A DNA stretch of 64,000 nucleotides from Ferrovibrio sp. MS7 (GTDB taxonomy: Bacteria > Pseudomonadota > Alphaproteobacteria > Ferrovibrionales > Ferrovibrionaceae), in contig NZ_JBBKBA010000002.1 in NCBI RefSeq assembly GCF_038404985.1, forward strand, positions 62,001 to 126,000, given 5' to 3'. A model generated the notes under the pieces. It was not told where the DNA came from. It ran no database searches and was given only the letters and a program-made list of their open reading frames with translations. Below, in pieces: positions 52,809 through 60,979 of this stretch; the stretch's first letter is position 1, and the number at the start of each line of letters is the position of its first letter. Both the position numbers and the translations under genes were made by a program.

Positions 52809-55630
52809 CAGGCCGCTACCGCCTCGGCGCAGCGCTTGCAGAGGTCATCATGGCCAGGCACATGGCCCACCTCGTCCAGCACCTGCCAGCAGCGTTCGCA
52901 CTTGATGCCGCTGGCCTGGCGCGGCAGCGCGGCAACGCCCTTCACATCCTCGAGCCGGAAGGCATCGGCCGGGCCTTCGCCGACCTCCACCGCGATGCTC
53001 GATGTGATGCAGATTTCGGCGAAGTCGATGCCCTGCAGCGCCTCCACATCCTCCGGCGCGACGAAGACCTGCGGCGAAGCCTGCAGGCTGGAGCCGATGC
53101 GCTTGGCGGCGCGTTCGATTTCCAGCGCACCGGTGACAACGCGGCGCACGCGGCGCACCCGCTCCCACTTGGCGCCGAGCGCCGGATCAAGCCAGGCGTC
53201 GGGCAAAGCCGGAAACACCTGACGGTGCACCGAGCCATCCTCGCTGGGATAGCGGGTCAGCCAGGCTTCCTCGGCGGTGTAGCAGATGAACGGCGCCAGC
53301 CAGATGGTCAGGCACTTGAACAATTCATCCAGCACCGTGCGCGCGGCGCGGCGGCGGACGGTGCCCGGCGCATCGCAATACAGCGCATCCTTGCGGATAT
53401 CGAAATAGAAGCTGGAGAGATCGACGGCACAGAAATTGTAGAGCGCCACATACATACGGTGGAAATCATAGGCCTCGCAGCTTTCGCGCACCACGCGGCC
53501 CAACTCGGCCAGGCGATGCAGCACCCAGCGCTCCAGTTCCGGCATCTCGGCCACCGGCAGGCGCTCGGCCTCCTGGAAGCCGGCAAGATTGCCGAGCAGG
53601 TAACGCAGTGTGTTGCGCAGGCGGCGATAGGCGTCGGCCTGGGCCTTGATGATATTGTCGCCGACGCTCAAGTCTTCCGAGTAATCCGACGACACCACCC
53701 AGAGCCGCAGGATATCGGCGCCGAACAGATCGATCACCTTCTGCGGCTCGACGGTGTTGCCGAGCGACTTGGACATCTTGCGGCCCTTCTCGTCCAGCGT
53801 GAAGCCATGGGTCAGCACGGCATCATAGGGCGCACGGCCGCGCGTGCCGCAGCTTTCCAGCAGCGACGAATGGAACCAGCCGCGATGCTGGTCGGAGCCT
53901 TCGAGGTAGAGCGAGGCCGGCCATTGCAGGTCGGGCCGCTGCTCCAGCACGAAGCTGTGGGTCGAGCCGGAATCGAACCAGACATCGAGGATGTCCGTCA
54001 CCATCTTCCACTCGGCCGGATTATAGCTGTTGCCAAGGAAATCCTCCGGCTTGGCGGTGAACCAGGCATCGGCGCCGCCCTTGAGGCAGGCCTGCACGAT
54101 ACGCTCGTTCACGGCCTCGTCGCGCATGATTTCGCCGGTCAGCTTGTTCTCGAACACGGTGATCGGCACACCCCAGGCACGCTGGCGACTGATCACCCAG
54201 TCCGGGCGCTGCTCGATCATCGCATAAAGCCGGTTACGGCCCTGCGGCGGATAGAAGGCGGTGGCGTCGATGGCCGCCAGCGCCTTCTTGCGCAGGTCGT
54301 TGGTGGCCATGGAGATGAACCATTGCGGCGTATTGCGGAAGATCAGCGGCGCCTTGGAGCGCCAGGAATGCGGATACTGGTGGCGCAGCCGGCCACGGCC
54401 GAGCAGGCCACCCGCCGCCGTGATCGCTTCGATCACCGCCCGGTTGGCCTCGCCTTCCTTGCCGGCATCGTCCAGCACCCGCTTGCCAGCGAACAGCGGC
54501 ACATGCGGGAAGTAGCTGCCATCCTCATCGACCGTGTGCGGCACTTCGATGCCATTGGCAACGCCGAGATTGTAGTCGTCGGCGCCATGGCCCGGTGCGA
54601 TATGCACGAAGCCGGTGCCGGCATCGAGCGTGACGAAATCGCCGGCCAGCACTGGCACGTCGAAATCGTAGCCCTGGCCGCGCAGCGGATGCGCGCAGAC
54701 GCTGCCAAGCAGCTCGGCGCCTTTCAGCGTCGCCAGCACGCTATAACTCTCGATGGCGCAGGCCTTGGCCACGGCTTCTGCCAGGTCCTTCGCCACCACC
54801 ACATCATCGCCGACCTTGGCCAGCGACTTCTCACCCACCGCATCGACGCGCAGGCGCACATACTCTGCGTCATGCGAAAGCGCCACGGCCCGGTTGCCCG
54901 GCATGGTCCAGGGCGTGGTGGTCCAGATCACGATGCTGGTGCCTTCGAGCGCCGGGTTGCTGGCCTTCATCACCGGAAATTTGGCGAAGATAGTATGCGA
55001 GGTGTGTTCCTGGTACTCGACCTCGGCCTCAGCCAGCGCAGTACGCTCGACGATCGACCACAGCACCGGCTTCGAGCCCTTGAACAGGCCGCCATTCATC
55101 ACGAATTTCTGGATCTCGCGCACGATCTGGGCTTCGGCCGCGAAGCTCATCGTGGTGTAGGGATCCTTCCAGTCGCCGATCACGCCGAAACGCTGGAATT
55201 CCTTGCTCTGCACGGCGATCCAATGCTCGGCGAAATCGCGGCATTCCTTGCGGAATTCGTCGATCGGCACATCGTCCTTGTTCTTGCCGGCGGCGCGGTA
55301 CTTCTCCTCGATCTTCCATTCGATCGGCAGGCCATGGCAATCCCAGCCCGGCACGTAATTGGCGTCATAGCCCATCATCTGCCGCGAACGGTTGATCACG
55401 TCCTTGAGGATCTTGTTCAGCGCGTGGCCGATATGCAGGTTGCCGTTGGCATAGGGCGGGCCATCGTGCAGCACGAATTTCTCGCGGCCCTTTGAATCAT
55501 TGCGGAGCTGGCGGTACAGGTCGTTCTTCTGCCAGCGAGCCAGGATTTCCGGCTCCTTGGCCGGCAGGCCGGCCTTCATCGGGAAAGCGGTCTCGGGCAG
55601 AAATACGGTTTCGCGGTAGTCTTTGGTCAT
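52808..55630 (-). CDS. ileS: isoleucyl-tRNA synthetase
   Basis: A 940-residue class I synthetase. HIGH is in PPYANGNLHIGHALNK near residue 65, KMSKS begins at K618 (KGRKMSKSLGN), and the editing (CP1) domain has the TTPWTMPGNRAVALS motif. The C-terminal zinc site is formed by CERCW and CKRC, typical of the bacterial type. Length is standard. It overlaps lspA by one base; a 256-bp leader with hairpins separates it from ribF upstream. Confidence 0.97.
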   Translation of the reverse strand: MTKDYRETVFLPETAFPMKAGLPAKEPEILARWQKNDLYRQLRNDSKGREKFVLHDGPPYANGNLHIGHALNKILKDVINRSRQMMGYDANYVPGWDCHGLPIEWKIEEKYRAAGKNKDDVPIDEFRKECRDFAEHWIAVQSKEFQRFGVIGDWKDPYTTMSFAAEAQIVREIQKFVMNGGLFKGSKPVLWSIVERTALAEAEVEYQEHTSHTIFAKFPVMKASNPALEGTSIVIWTTTPWTMPGNRAVALSHDAEYVRLRVDAVGEKSLAKVGDDVVVAKDLAEAVAKACAIESYSVLATLKGAELLGSVCAHPLRGQGYDFDVPVLAGDFVTLDAGTGFVHIAPGHGADDYNLGVANGIEVPHTVDEDGSYFPHVPLFAGKRVLDDAGKEGEANRAVIEAITAAGGLLGRGRLRHQYPHSWRSKAPLIFRNTPQWFISMATNDLRKKALAAIDATAFYPPQGRNRLYAMIEQRPDWVISRQRAWGVPITVFENKLTGEIMRDEAVNERIVQACLKGGADAWFTAKPEDFLGNSYNPAEWKMVTDILDVWFDSGSTHSFVLEQRPDLQWPASLYLEGSDQHRGWFHSSLLESCGTRGRAPYDAVLTHGFTLDEKGRKMSKSLGNTVEPQKVIDLFGADILRLWVVSSDYSEDLSVGDNIIKAQADAYRRLRNTLRYLLGNLAGFQEAERLPVAEMPELERWVLHRLAELGRVVRESCEAYDFHRMYVALYNFCAVDLSSFYFDIRKDALYCDAPGTVRRRAARTVLDELFKCLTIWLAPFICYTAEEAWLTRYPSEDGSVHRQVFPALPDAWLDPALGAKWERVRRVRRVVTGALEIERAAKRIGSSLQASPQVFVAPEDVEALQGIDFAEICITSSIAVEVGEGPADAFRLEDVKGVAALPRQASGIKCERCWQVLDEVGHVPGHDDLCKRCAEAVAA

Positions 55631-55886
55631 GACATCACTCGGCTGGCGGCCCTAGGGCGTCGCGTCGGGAACACGCGGATATATAAGTGAAAACGGCGAG
55701 AGAACCCGGCCCTTAAAGAAGGACCGGGCGGCTAATTCGCAGGGCCACGGAGTGGCGCGTATGGCCGGTTTCGGTTGTCATGCCCGAGGTTTAGCACCCC
55801 CGGCGGACGCTGTCGAGACAGCGCCGTTAACCTCCCGGGGGCTGTTAACCTCCGGGGACAGTTAACTTCTCAGCCCCCGGAGGCTA
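55631..55886 (-). promoter_or_regulatory. ileS leader with alternative hairpins
   Basis: The 256 bases between ribF and ileS hold no gene. Besides the tandem repeat at 55826-55892 there is a 7-bp stem CGCTGTC-GA-GACAGCG at 55808-55823 and a CCCGG/CCGGG hairpin at 55705-55728. The segment next to the ribF stop can pair with either of two downstream segments. Regulation by leader structure is possible; no T-box motif is recognised. A promoter is not obvious. Confidence 0.4.
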
Positions 55887-55892
55887 TTAACC
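55826..55892. repeat. tandem GTTAACCTCC repeats forming exclusive hairpins
   Basis: GTTAAC starts at 55826, 55844 and 55861 (18- and 17-base spacing), and TTAACC recurs at 55887. The first two units share GTTAACCTCC followed by CGGGGG or GGGG. The segment 55871-55883 (CAGCCCCCGGAGG) can pair with 55849-55857 (CCTCCGGGG, 9 bp) or with 55831-55844 (CCTCCCGGGGGCTG, one bulge). The two cannot form together. Confidence 0.65.
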
Positions 55893-56813
55893 TTTGGCCG
55901 CCAGCATGGCCCTGGCCGCCTCGACATCGGCGGCGATCTGCCGCTTCAGCGGTTCCGGCCCCTCGTATTTCAACTCGGGCCGCAGGAAGTTGTGGAATTC
56001 CACCCGCATGGAGCGGCCATAGAGGTCGCCGGCAAAGTCGAACAGATAAACTTCCAGTTTCACATCGGTCTGGTTGAAGGTCGGGCGGATACCCAGGCTG
56101 GCGACGCCATCATGCCGCTCGCCATCAATGACGGCGCGCACGGCGTATATGCCGAATTTCGGAATCTGGAAATCGGTCAGCGCCACATTGGCGGTGGGAA
56201 AGCCAAGCTCGCGGCCACGCTTGTCGCCATGCTCGACAACGCCAATGATTTCCCAGGGCCGGCCAAGCAATACGGCAGCTTCTTCCGGCTTGCCCTCTTG
56301 CAGCAGGGCGCGGATGCGCGAGGACGAGAAAGCCCCATGGCCATCGCCATGCGCCTTGACCACGCTGACGCCGATGCCCCTGGCTGCGCACAGTTCTTTC
56401 AGCATGGCGGTATCGCCGGCGCGGCCCTTGCCGAAGGTGAAGTCATAGCCCACCACCACATGGGCCAATCCGAGATCGTGCTGCAAAATCCGCGCAACAA
56501 AATCCTCCGGCCCCAGGCCGGCCAGGCCGGCATTGAACGGCAAAGCCAGCAGGGCATCCACGCCCAGCCCGTCCAGGATACGCGCCTTGGTCTCCAGCGC
56601 ATCAAGCCGGAAGGGCGGCGCCGAAGGCACGAAAAAACGCCGCGGATGCGGCTCGAATGTCATCACCAGGACAGGCTTGTTGCCGGCAGCCACGGCTTGC
56701 GCCTCGGCCACCAGGGCACGGTGGCCGCGATGCACGCCATCGAAATTGCCAATCGCCGCCACGGCGCCGCGCAAGGCGGCGGGCAGTTCGGCGGCAGAAC
56801 GGATGATCTGCAT
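55887..56813 (-). CDS. ribF: bifunctional riboflavin kinase/FAD synthetase
   Basis: A 308-residue enzyme that makes FMN and then FAD. The N-terminal FAD synthetase domain has AIGNFDGVHRGHRALVAEAQ, the nucleotidyltransferase motif, and VGYDFTFGKGRAGDT with SSSRIRALLQEG. The C-terminal kinase domain shows GRELGFPTANVALTD and LEVYLFDFAGDLYGRSM. The start is the ATG at 56813; the longer frame runs back into the MaoC gene. It begins six bases after that gene's stop, so the pair is co-transcribed. It feeds flavin to MurB, LDHD and acyl-CoA dehydrogenase. Confidence 0.95.
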   Translation of the reverse strand: MQIIRSAAELPAALRGAVAAIGNFDGVHRGHRALVAEAQAVAAGNKPVLVMTFEPHPRRFFVPSAPPFRLDALETKARILDGLGVDALLALPFNAGLAGLGPEDFVARILQHDLGLAHVVVGYDFTFGKGRAGDTAMLKELCAARGIGVSVVKAHGDGHGAFSSSRIRALLQEGKPEEAAVLLGRPWEIIGVVEHGDKRGRELGFPTANVALTDFQIPKFGIYAVRAVIDGERHDGVASLGIRPTFNQTDVKLEVYLFDFAGDLYGRSMRVEFHNFLRPELKYEGPEPLKRQIAADVEAARAMLAAKG

Positions 56814-56818
56814 CGCCG

Positions 56819-57247
56819 TCAATGGGGACGGCGGTTGACCATCAGCGTCGCTTCGCCCTCGATCGCCACGGTATCGCCCACCTTGCATTCGCAGATGAAC
56901 TTCACGCGGCGCTTCTCCTGCACGATCTCGGTCACGGTCGCCCTGGCCACTACGGTTTCGCCCAAACGCACCGGCGCCTTGAAGCGCAGATCCTGCGACA
57001 GGTAGATGCAGCCGGGCCCGGGCAGCTTGGTGCCGAACACGGTGGAAAGCAAGCTGGCCGAGAGCATGCCATGGGCGATGCGGCCCTTGAACATGCTGCT
57101 GGCGGCGAAATCCTGGTCGATATGCACCGGGTTGGTATCGCCGGAGACGGCGGCGAACATCAGGATGTCGGCCTCGGTGACGGTCTTGCTGAACACGGCG
57201 GACATGCCGACGGACAAATCCTCAAGGTAAAACCCATGCTGGCTCAT
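56819..57247 (-). CDS. MaoC-like hot-dog (R)-enoyl-CoA hydratase
   Basis: A 142-residue hot-dog-fold protein. The hydratase motif runs SGDTNPVHIDQDFAA, then FKGRIAHGMLSASLLSTV, with catalytic Asp and His as in PhaJ and MaoC. Such enzymes hydrate trans-2-enoyl-CoA to the (R)-3-hydroxy form for PHA or fatty acid metabolism. The start is uncertain: ATG at 57247 or at 57262, where the upstream AGG is too close. A longer in-frame extension to 57436 is rejected since it crosses the divergent HAD gene's start. It is upstream of ribF with a six-base gap. Confidence 0.87.
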   Translation of the reverse strand: MSQHGFYLEDLSVGMSAVFSKTVTEADILMFAAVSGDTNPVHIDQDFAASSMFKGRIAHGMLSASLLSTVFGTKLPGPGCIYLSQDLRFKAPVRLGETVVARATVTEIVQEKRRVKFICECKVGDTVAIEGEATLMVNRRPH

Positions 57248-57401
57248 CGTGGCACGCTTCATCCTGTATAGTCCCACCGGCCGAACCGGGCGCGGTTGAC
57301 GCGGCGGATCGGGGGCGCGACTATACTTTTTGCCCAAAATACCGGCAAGCACCGCCCCCTCACCCTTTCGTACCCCCTCTAAATGTCGAAATCCGCAGTC
57401 C

Positions 57402-58187
57402 ATGCAATCCCTTGCCGCGCTAGAGCCCGTCCGCAAGCAGGTCCATTACCTGCTCACCGATATCGACGACACGCTGACCAGCCATGGCCGACTCGAGGCC
57501 AAGGCCTATGCCGCGCTCGAGCGGCTGGAGGCAGCCGGCATCCGCGTGGTGCCGATCACCGGCCGCCCGGCCGGCTGGTGCGACATGATCGCCCGCTTCT
57601 GGCCGGTGAGCGGCATCGTCGGCGAGAATGGCGCGCTCTACATGCGCTATGACCGTCGCGCGAAAAAGATGCAGCGCCGCTTCTGGCAATCCGAGGCCGA
57701 GCGCCAGGCGTCGCGGGCCAAGCTGGCGCAACTGGCGGAGACCATCCTGCGCGAAGTGCCGGGCACGGCGCTCGCCTCCGACCAGCAATATCGCGAATGC
57801 GACCTCGCCATCGATTTCTGCGAGGACGTGCCGGCACTCCCCGCCAGCGACATCGACCGCATCGTGGCCTTGTTCGAACAGGCCGGTGCCACCGCCAAGG
57901 TCAGCTCGATCCATGTCAACGGCTGGTTCGGGGCGTGGGACAAACTGAGCATGACGCGGGCGTTTTTCAGCGAATGCTTCGGCATCGACCTGGATGCGGC
58001 GCGCGACAGCGTGGTGTTTTCCGGCGACAGCCCGAACGACGCGCCGATGTTCGGCTATTTCCCGCTTTCGGTCGGCGTCGCCAATGTGCGGCCGTTTCTC
58101 GACCGCATCAGCGCCAAGCCGAAATTCATCACGATGGGTGAAGGCGGCAGCGGCTTCGTCGAACTGGCGGATATGTTGCTGGGGTGA
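57402..58187 (+). CDS. HAD-superfamily phosphatase (class IIB, Cof-like)
   Basis: A 261-residue phosphatase. Motif I is LLTDIDDTLTSHG with the nucleophile and acid Asp pair, motif II is VPITGRPAGW, and motif IV is FSGDSPNDAPMFGYFP, the GDxxND form of the Cof/sucrose-phosphate phosphatase group. The C2 cap lies at about 85-185. The ATG at 57402 gives a compact N-terminus; the Shine-Dalgarno is weak. The gene diverges from the MaoC gene with 154 bp between starts. Substrate unknown; a sugar phosphate is likely. Confidence 0.87.
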   Translation: MQSLAALEPVRKQVHYLLTDIDDTLTSHGRLEAKAYAALERLEAAGIRVVPITGRPAGWCDMIARFWPVSGIVGENGALYMRYDRRAKKMQRRFWQSEAERQASRAKLAQLAETILREVPGTALASDQQYRECDLAIDFCEDVPALPASDIDRIVALFEQAGATAKVSSIHVNGWFGAWDKLSMTRAFFSECFGIDLDAARDSVVFSGDSPNDAPMFGYFPLSVGVANVRPFLDRISAKPKFITMGEGGSGFVELADMLLG

Positions 58188-58204
58188 CTTACCACTATAC
58201 CAAC

Positions 58205-58274
58205 ATCGTCATCCTCGGGCTTGACCCGAGGATCTCGTTGATGAGATGCGCGGATCAAGTCCGCGCATGACGAG
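58205..58274. repeat. composite palindromic repeat, copy B
   Basis: Two hairpin modules in inverted orientation. Module 1: ATCCTCGGG-CTTGA-CCCGAGGAT (58211-58233, perfect 9-bp arms). Module 2: ATGCGCGGA-TCAAG-TCCGCGCAT (58246-58268, perfect 9-bp arms). GTCAT/ATCTC borders of module 1 mirror GAGAT/ATGAC of module 2, so the whole block folds into a nested dyad around GTTGAT. Shared with copies near 11.1 and 62.4 kb. It sits in the short gap between the HAD and EAL genes, whose 3' ends face each other. Confidence 0.85.
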
Positions 58275-58282
58275 GTAAGTAG

Positions 58283-59410
58283 TCAAGCCACGCGGGCGAG
58301 CTTCGGCGTACCGAACAGATGACCCTGGCCGAGTTCGAAGCCATATTCGGCGAGTTGCACCAGATCGCGTTCGGTCTCCACCTTGGCGATCACCGGCTCG
58401 ATCTCGTGGCGGCGGCAGATTTCCAGCAGGTCTTCCAGTGCCACCGGCGCGCTGCGGGCATGGCGCGGATCGAGCAGCAACTGCGCATCCAGCTTGATAT
58501 AGCGCACGCCGAGCTTGCCCAAAGCGGCGATATCGATATCCAGGCTCTCGAAGCCATCCACCGACAAGCCGAAGCCAAGGCCGGCGAGGCGTTCCAGGCG
58601 GTGCCAGCCGGCGCGGTCGAGCTGGCGCAGGCCGCTATGGGCGAATTCCAGGATCAGCGTGCCGGCACGCTCGCGCTCGCGGCGCAGGAATTCATACAGC
58701 GTCTCGAAGGCCCGTGCGTCGGCCAGGGCTGCCGGCGAGATGTTGCAGAAGAAGCCGAGATGGCGGGCGCGGGCTTCCAGCTTGCGCACAAGCTGCACGC
58801 CGCGCAGCAGCATCAGGGCGTCGAATTCGGCGGCCAGCCCTGCCGCCTGCAGGGCCGGCATATGGGCGCCCGGCGACAATTCGCGGCCCTCGGCATCGCG
58901 GGCGCGGGCCAACAATTCGACGAAGCGCAGCTTGCGCGCCGGCAGGCGGACCACCGGCTGCACATGCAGTTCGACACGGTTGTTGTTCAGGGCGTCGCGC
59001 ACGGCGGCGAAGATGGCGGTGTCGTCGGCAATCTCGGTCTCCGCAACCTCTGCTTCCTCCGGATCCGGCAGGATGGTCGGCATCGCCAGGCGCGGCTCGG
59101 CCCGGGTTTCGGCGCGGGCTTCCGGCCGGCTCTCGATAACCCGGCTGTCATTGGCTTGCAGCGGCGCCGGCACCGGCATCGCGATGGATCCGGCCTGCAC
59201 CAGGCGGTCGATCTCGTCCAGCAGCAGATTCTGTACCCGGAAGCGCTCATAGCGCTCGCGCAAGGCCCAGAGCAGACCACCGAAGGCGGCGCTGAGCAGG
59301 ATCACTTCGCCCGGCACCCAGCCCGGCGCCAGGCGCGACAGGCTGACAGCACCGATCAGGCCGAGCAGACCGCAGGCGATGAAACTGAGTAAACCGGGAA
59401 TACTGGGCAT
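58283..59410 (-). CDS. membrane EAL-domain protein, degenerate, TipF-like
   Basis: A 375-residue inner-membrane protein. Two transmembrane helices lie at about 5-24 and 33-51, then a charged coiled coil (51-75), a Pro/Glu-rich linker, and an EAL domain from about 145. The active-site EAL is ELLAR (E165-R169); N223, E255, D285, K306 and Q362 match metal and catalytic positions. The second Asp of DDFG is Gly286, the TES Glu is His258, and the EGVE motif is altered to KVE. It is unlikely to hydrolyse c-di-GMP and may instead bind it, as TipF does in Caulobacter with the same two-helix/coil/EAL layout. ATG at 59410 gives this start. Confidence 0.82.
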   Translation of the reverse strand: MPSIPGLLSFIACGLLGLIGAVSLSRLAPGWVPGEVILLSAAFGGLLWALRERYERFRVQNLLLDEIDRLVQAGSIAMPVPAPLQANDSRVIESRPEARAETRAEPRLAMPTILPDPEEAEVAETEIADDTAIFAAVRDALNNNRVELHVQPVVRLPARKLRFVELLARARDAEGRELSPGAHMPALQAAGLAAEFDALMLLRGVQLVRKLEARARHLGFFCNISPAALADARAFETLYEFLRRERERAGTLILEFAHSGLRQLDRAGWHRLERLAGLGFGLSVDGFESLDIDIAALGKLGVRYIKLDAQLLLDPRHARSAPVALEDLLEICRRHEIEPVIAKVETERDLVQLAEYGFELGQGHLFGTPKLARVA

Positions 59411-59519
59411 GGCGTGCCTCCGCAGCGGCTCAACGGCTTTTGATATGCCTTTCGGGCACTGGACGTTGCCTTTGGGAAGGAGCAAGCTTATCTGAGCAGC
59501 GTTAACGCAGACTTAACCG

Positions 59520-60113
59520 ATGGCAAATGTCATGGCCCTGATCAGGCGTCGTCTCCTGCAAGCCGGCCTCGTATTCCTATCCGTGGCCGCCCTTCCCTTT
59601 CGAGCGCGAGCGAAAACCGGCATGAGCTTCCACGACTTCGACCTAACCGGCATCGACGGCAAGCCGCTGCCGCTGAAACAGTACAAGGGCAAGGTAGTGC
59701 TGCTGGTGAACACCGCATCGCAATGCGGTTTCACGCCGCAATACACCGACCTGCAGGCGGTGTGGACGAAATACCGCGAGCGCGGCCTGGTGGTGCTGGG
59801 GGTGCCGTCGAACGATTTCGGCGGCCAGGAACCCGGCACGGCGGCGCAGATCAAGGAATTCTGCGAGGTGAATTTCGATGTCGATTTCCCGCTCGCCGAC
59901 AAGCAGAAGGTAAGCGGCGCCGAGGCTCACCCGGTCTACAAGTGGCTGGCGGCAGAATTCGGCGAACTCGCCAAGCCGCGCTGGAACTTCCACAAATACC
60001 TTATCGCCGGCGATGGCAGCGCGGTGGACTGGTTCTCCACCGCCACCAAGCCGACGGAAGCGAAAGTGACCAAGGCCATCGAGGCCGAGCTTGCCAAGCT
60101 GAAACCCGCGTAA
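59520..60113 (+). CDS. glutathione peroxidase family, exported
   Basis: A 197-residue thiol peroxidase. The N-terminus, IRRRLLQAGLVFLSVAALPF, has Arg residues and a hydrophobic core like a Tat or Sec signal, so it may be periplasmic. The peroxidatic Cys lies in VNTASQCGFTPQY, and the GPSNDF-type VPSNDFGGQEPG and WNFHKYLI motifs complete the catalytic tetrad. It uses Cys rather than selenocysteine. The start lacks a clear Shine-Dalgarno; ATG at 59532 is an alternative. The next gene begins five bases after its stop. Confidence 0.92.
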   Translation: MANVMALIRRRLLQAGLVFLSVAALPFRARAKTGMSFHDFDLTGIDGKPLPLKQYKGKVVLLVNTASQCGFTPQYTDLQAVWTKYRERGLVVLGVPSNDFGGQEPGTAAQIKEFCEVNFDVDFPLADKQKVSGAEAHPVYKWLAAEFGELAKPRWNFHKYLIAGDGSAVDWFSTATKPTEAKVTKAIEAELAKLKPA

Positions 60114-60118
60114 GCGCG

Positions 60119-60976
60119 GTGAACTATCGTCACGCCTTTCACGCCGGCAACCACGGCGATGTGCTGAAGCATGTGGTGCTGCTGCATCTGCTGGAAGCGC
60201 TGCGCGCCAAGCCGACGCCGTTTCACCTGCTGGACAGCCATGCCGGCGCCGGGCTCTACGATCTGGCCGGCGACGAGGCACAGCGCGGCGGCGAATACCG
60301 CCTCGGCATCGGCGCCGTGCTGGCCGATGCCCGGGCCGCCAAGGCGCTGCCGCTCTATTTCGCCGCGCTCAAGGAACTCAATCCGGAACTGAAAGCCGAT
60401 GGCAGTGGCCTGCGGCATTATCCCGGCTCACCCTGGCTGCTGCGCCGCGCTTTGCGCGAGCCGGACCGCTTGAGCCTGGTGGAATTGCATGGCGATACCT
60501 ACGAGGCACTGCGCCGGAACATGGGCCGCGATGCCAGGATCGGGATTCACAAGCGCGATGCCTTCGAGGCGCTCGGCGCATTGCTGCCGCCGACGCCACG
60601 GCGCGGCCTGGCACTGATCGATCCGGCCTTCGAGCAGCGCGATGAATTCGACCAGACGGCCAAGGCACTGGTTGCCGCCCATCGCCGCTGGCAGACCGGG
60701 CAGATCGCGCTGTGGTATCCGATCAAGGACCGCGACAGCACCGATGCCTGGGCCAAGGCGCTGGCGCCCTCGCTGCCGGAAACCCTGCGGGTGGAATTGC
60801 TGATACGCCCGGCGCGGGATGCCACCAAGCTGAATGGTTCCGGCCTGCTATTGCTCAACCCGCCCTGGAAGCTGGACGAACAGCTTCGCGCGCCGCTGCA
60901 ATACCTGAACGAACGCCTGGGCCGCGAGCCGGGCGCGGCCACGCGCATCGACTGGCTGGTGAAGCCGAAAACTTAA
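60119..60976 (+). CDS. rlmJ: 23S rRNA (adenine(2030)-N6)-methyltransferase
   Basis: A 285-residue SAM methyltransferase (E. coli RlmJ is 280). The N-terminus NYRHAFHAGNHGDVLKHVV is the family signature, HLLDSHAGAGLYDL is near the SAM site, and LALIDPAFEQRDEF is the catalytic DPP(Y/F)-type motif, here DPAF. The start is a GTG at 60119, five bases after the glutathione peroxidase stop; the frame stays open upstream across that gene and is rejected there. It is convergent with the NTF2-like gene with a three-base gap. Confidence 0.93.
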   Translation: MNYRHAFHAGNHGDVLKHVVLLHLLEALRAKPTPFHLLDSHAGAGLYDLAGDEAQRGGEYRLGIGAVLADARAAKALPLYFAALKELNPELKADGSGLRHYPGSPWLLRRALREPDRLSLVELHGDTYEALRRNMGRDARIGIHKRDAFEALGALLPPTPRRGLALIDPAFEQRDEFDQTAKALVAAHRRWQTGQIALWYPIKDRDSTDAWAKALAPSLPETLRVELLIRPARDATKLNGSGLLLLNPPWKLDEQLRAPLQYLNERLGREPGAATRIDWLVKPKT

Positions 60977-60979
60977 AAT

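Noticed and set aside
52850-55495. 881-residue plus-strand ORF opposite ileS
   Set aside because: Antisense shadow of a confidently identified synthetase gene.
55826-55866. GTTAAC elements as CtrA sites
   Set aside because: CtrA sites need TTAA-N7-TTAA; spacing here is TTAA-N14 and TTAA-N13, so the match fails.
57296-57327. TTGACG and TATACT as a promoter for the HAD gene
   Set aside because: The spacer is 20 bases, outside the normal range.
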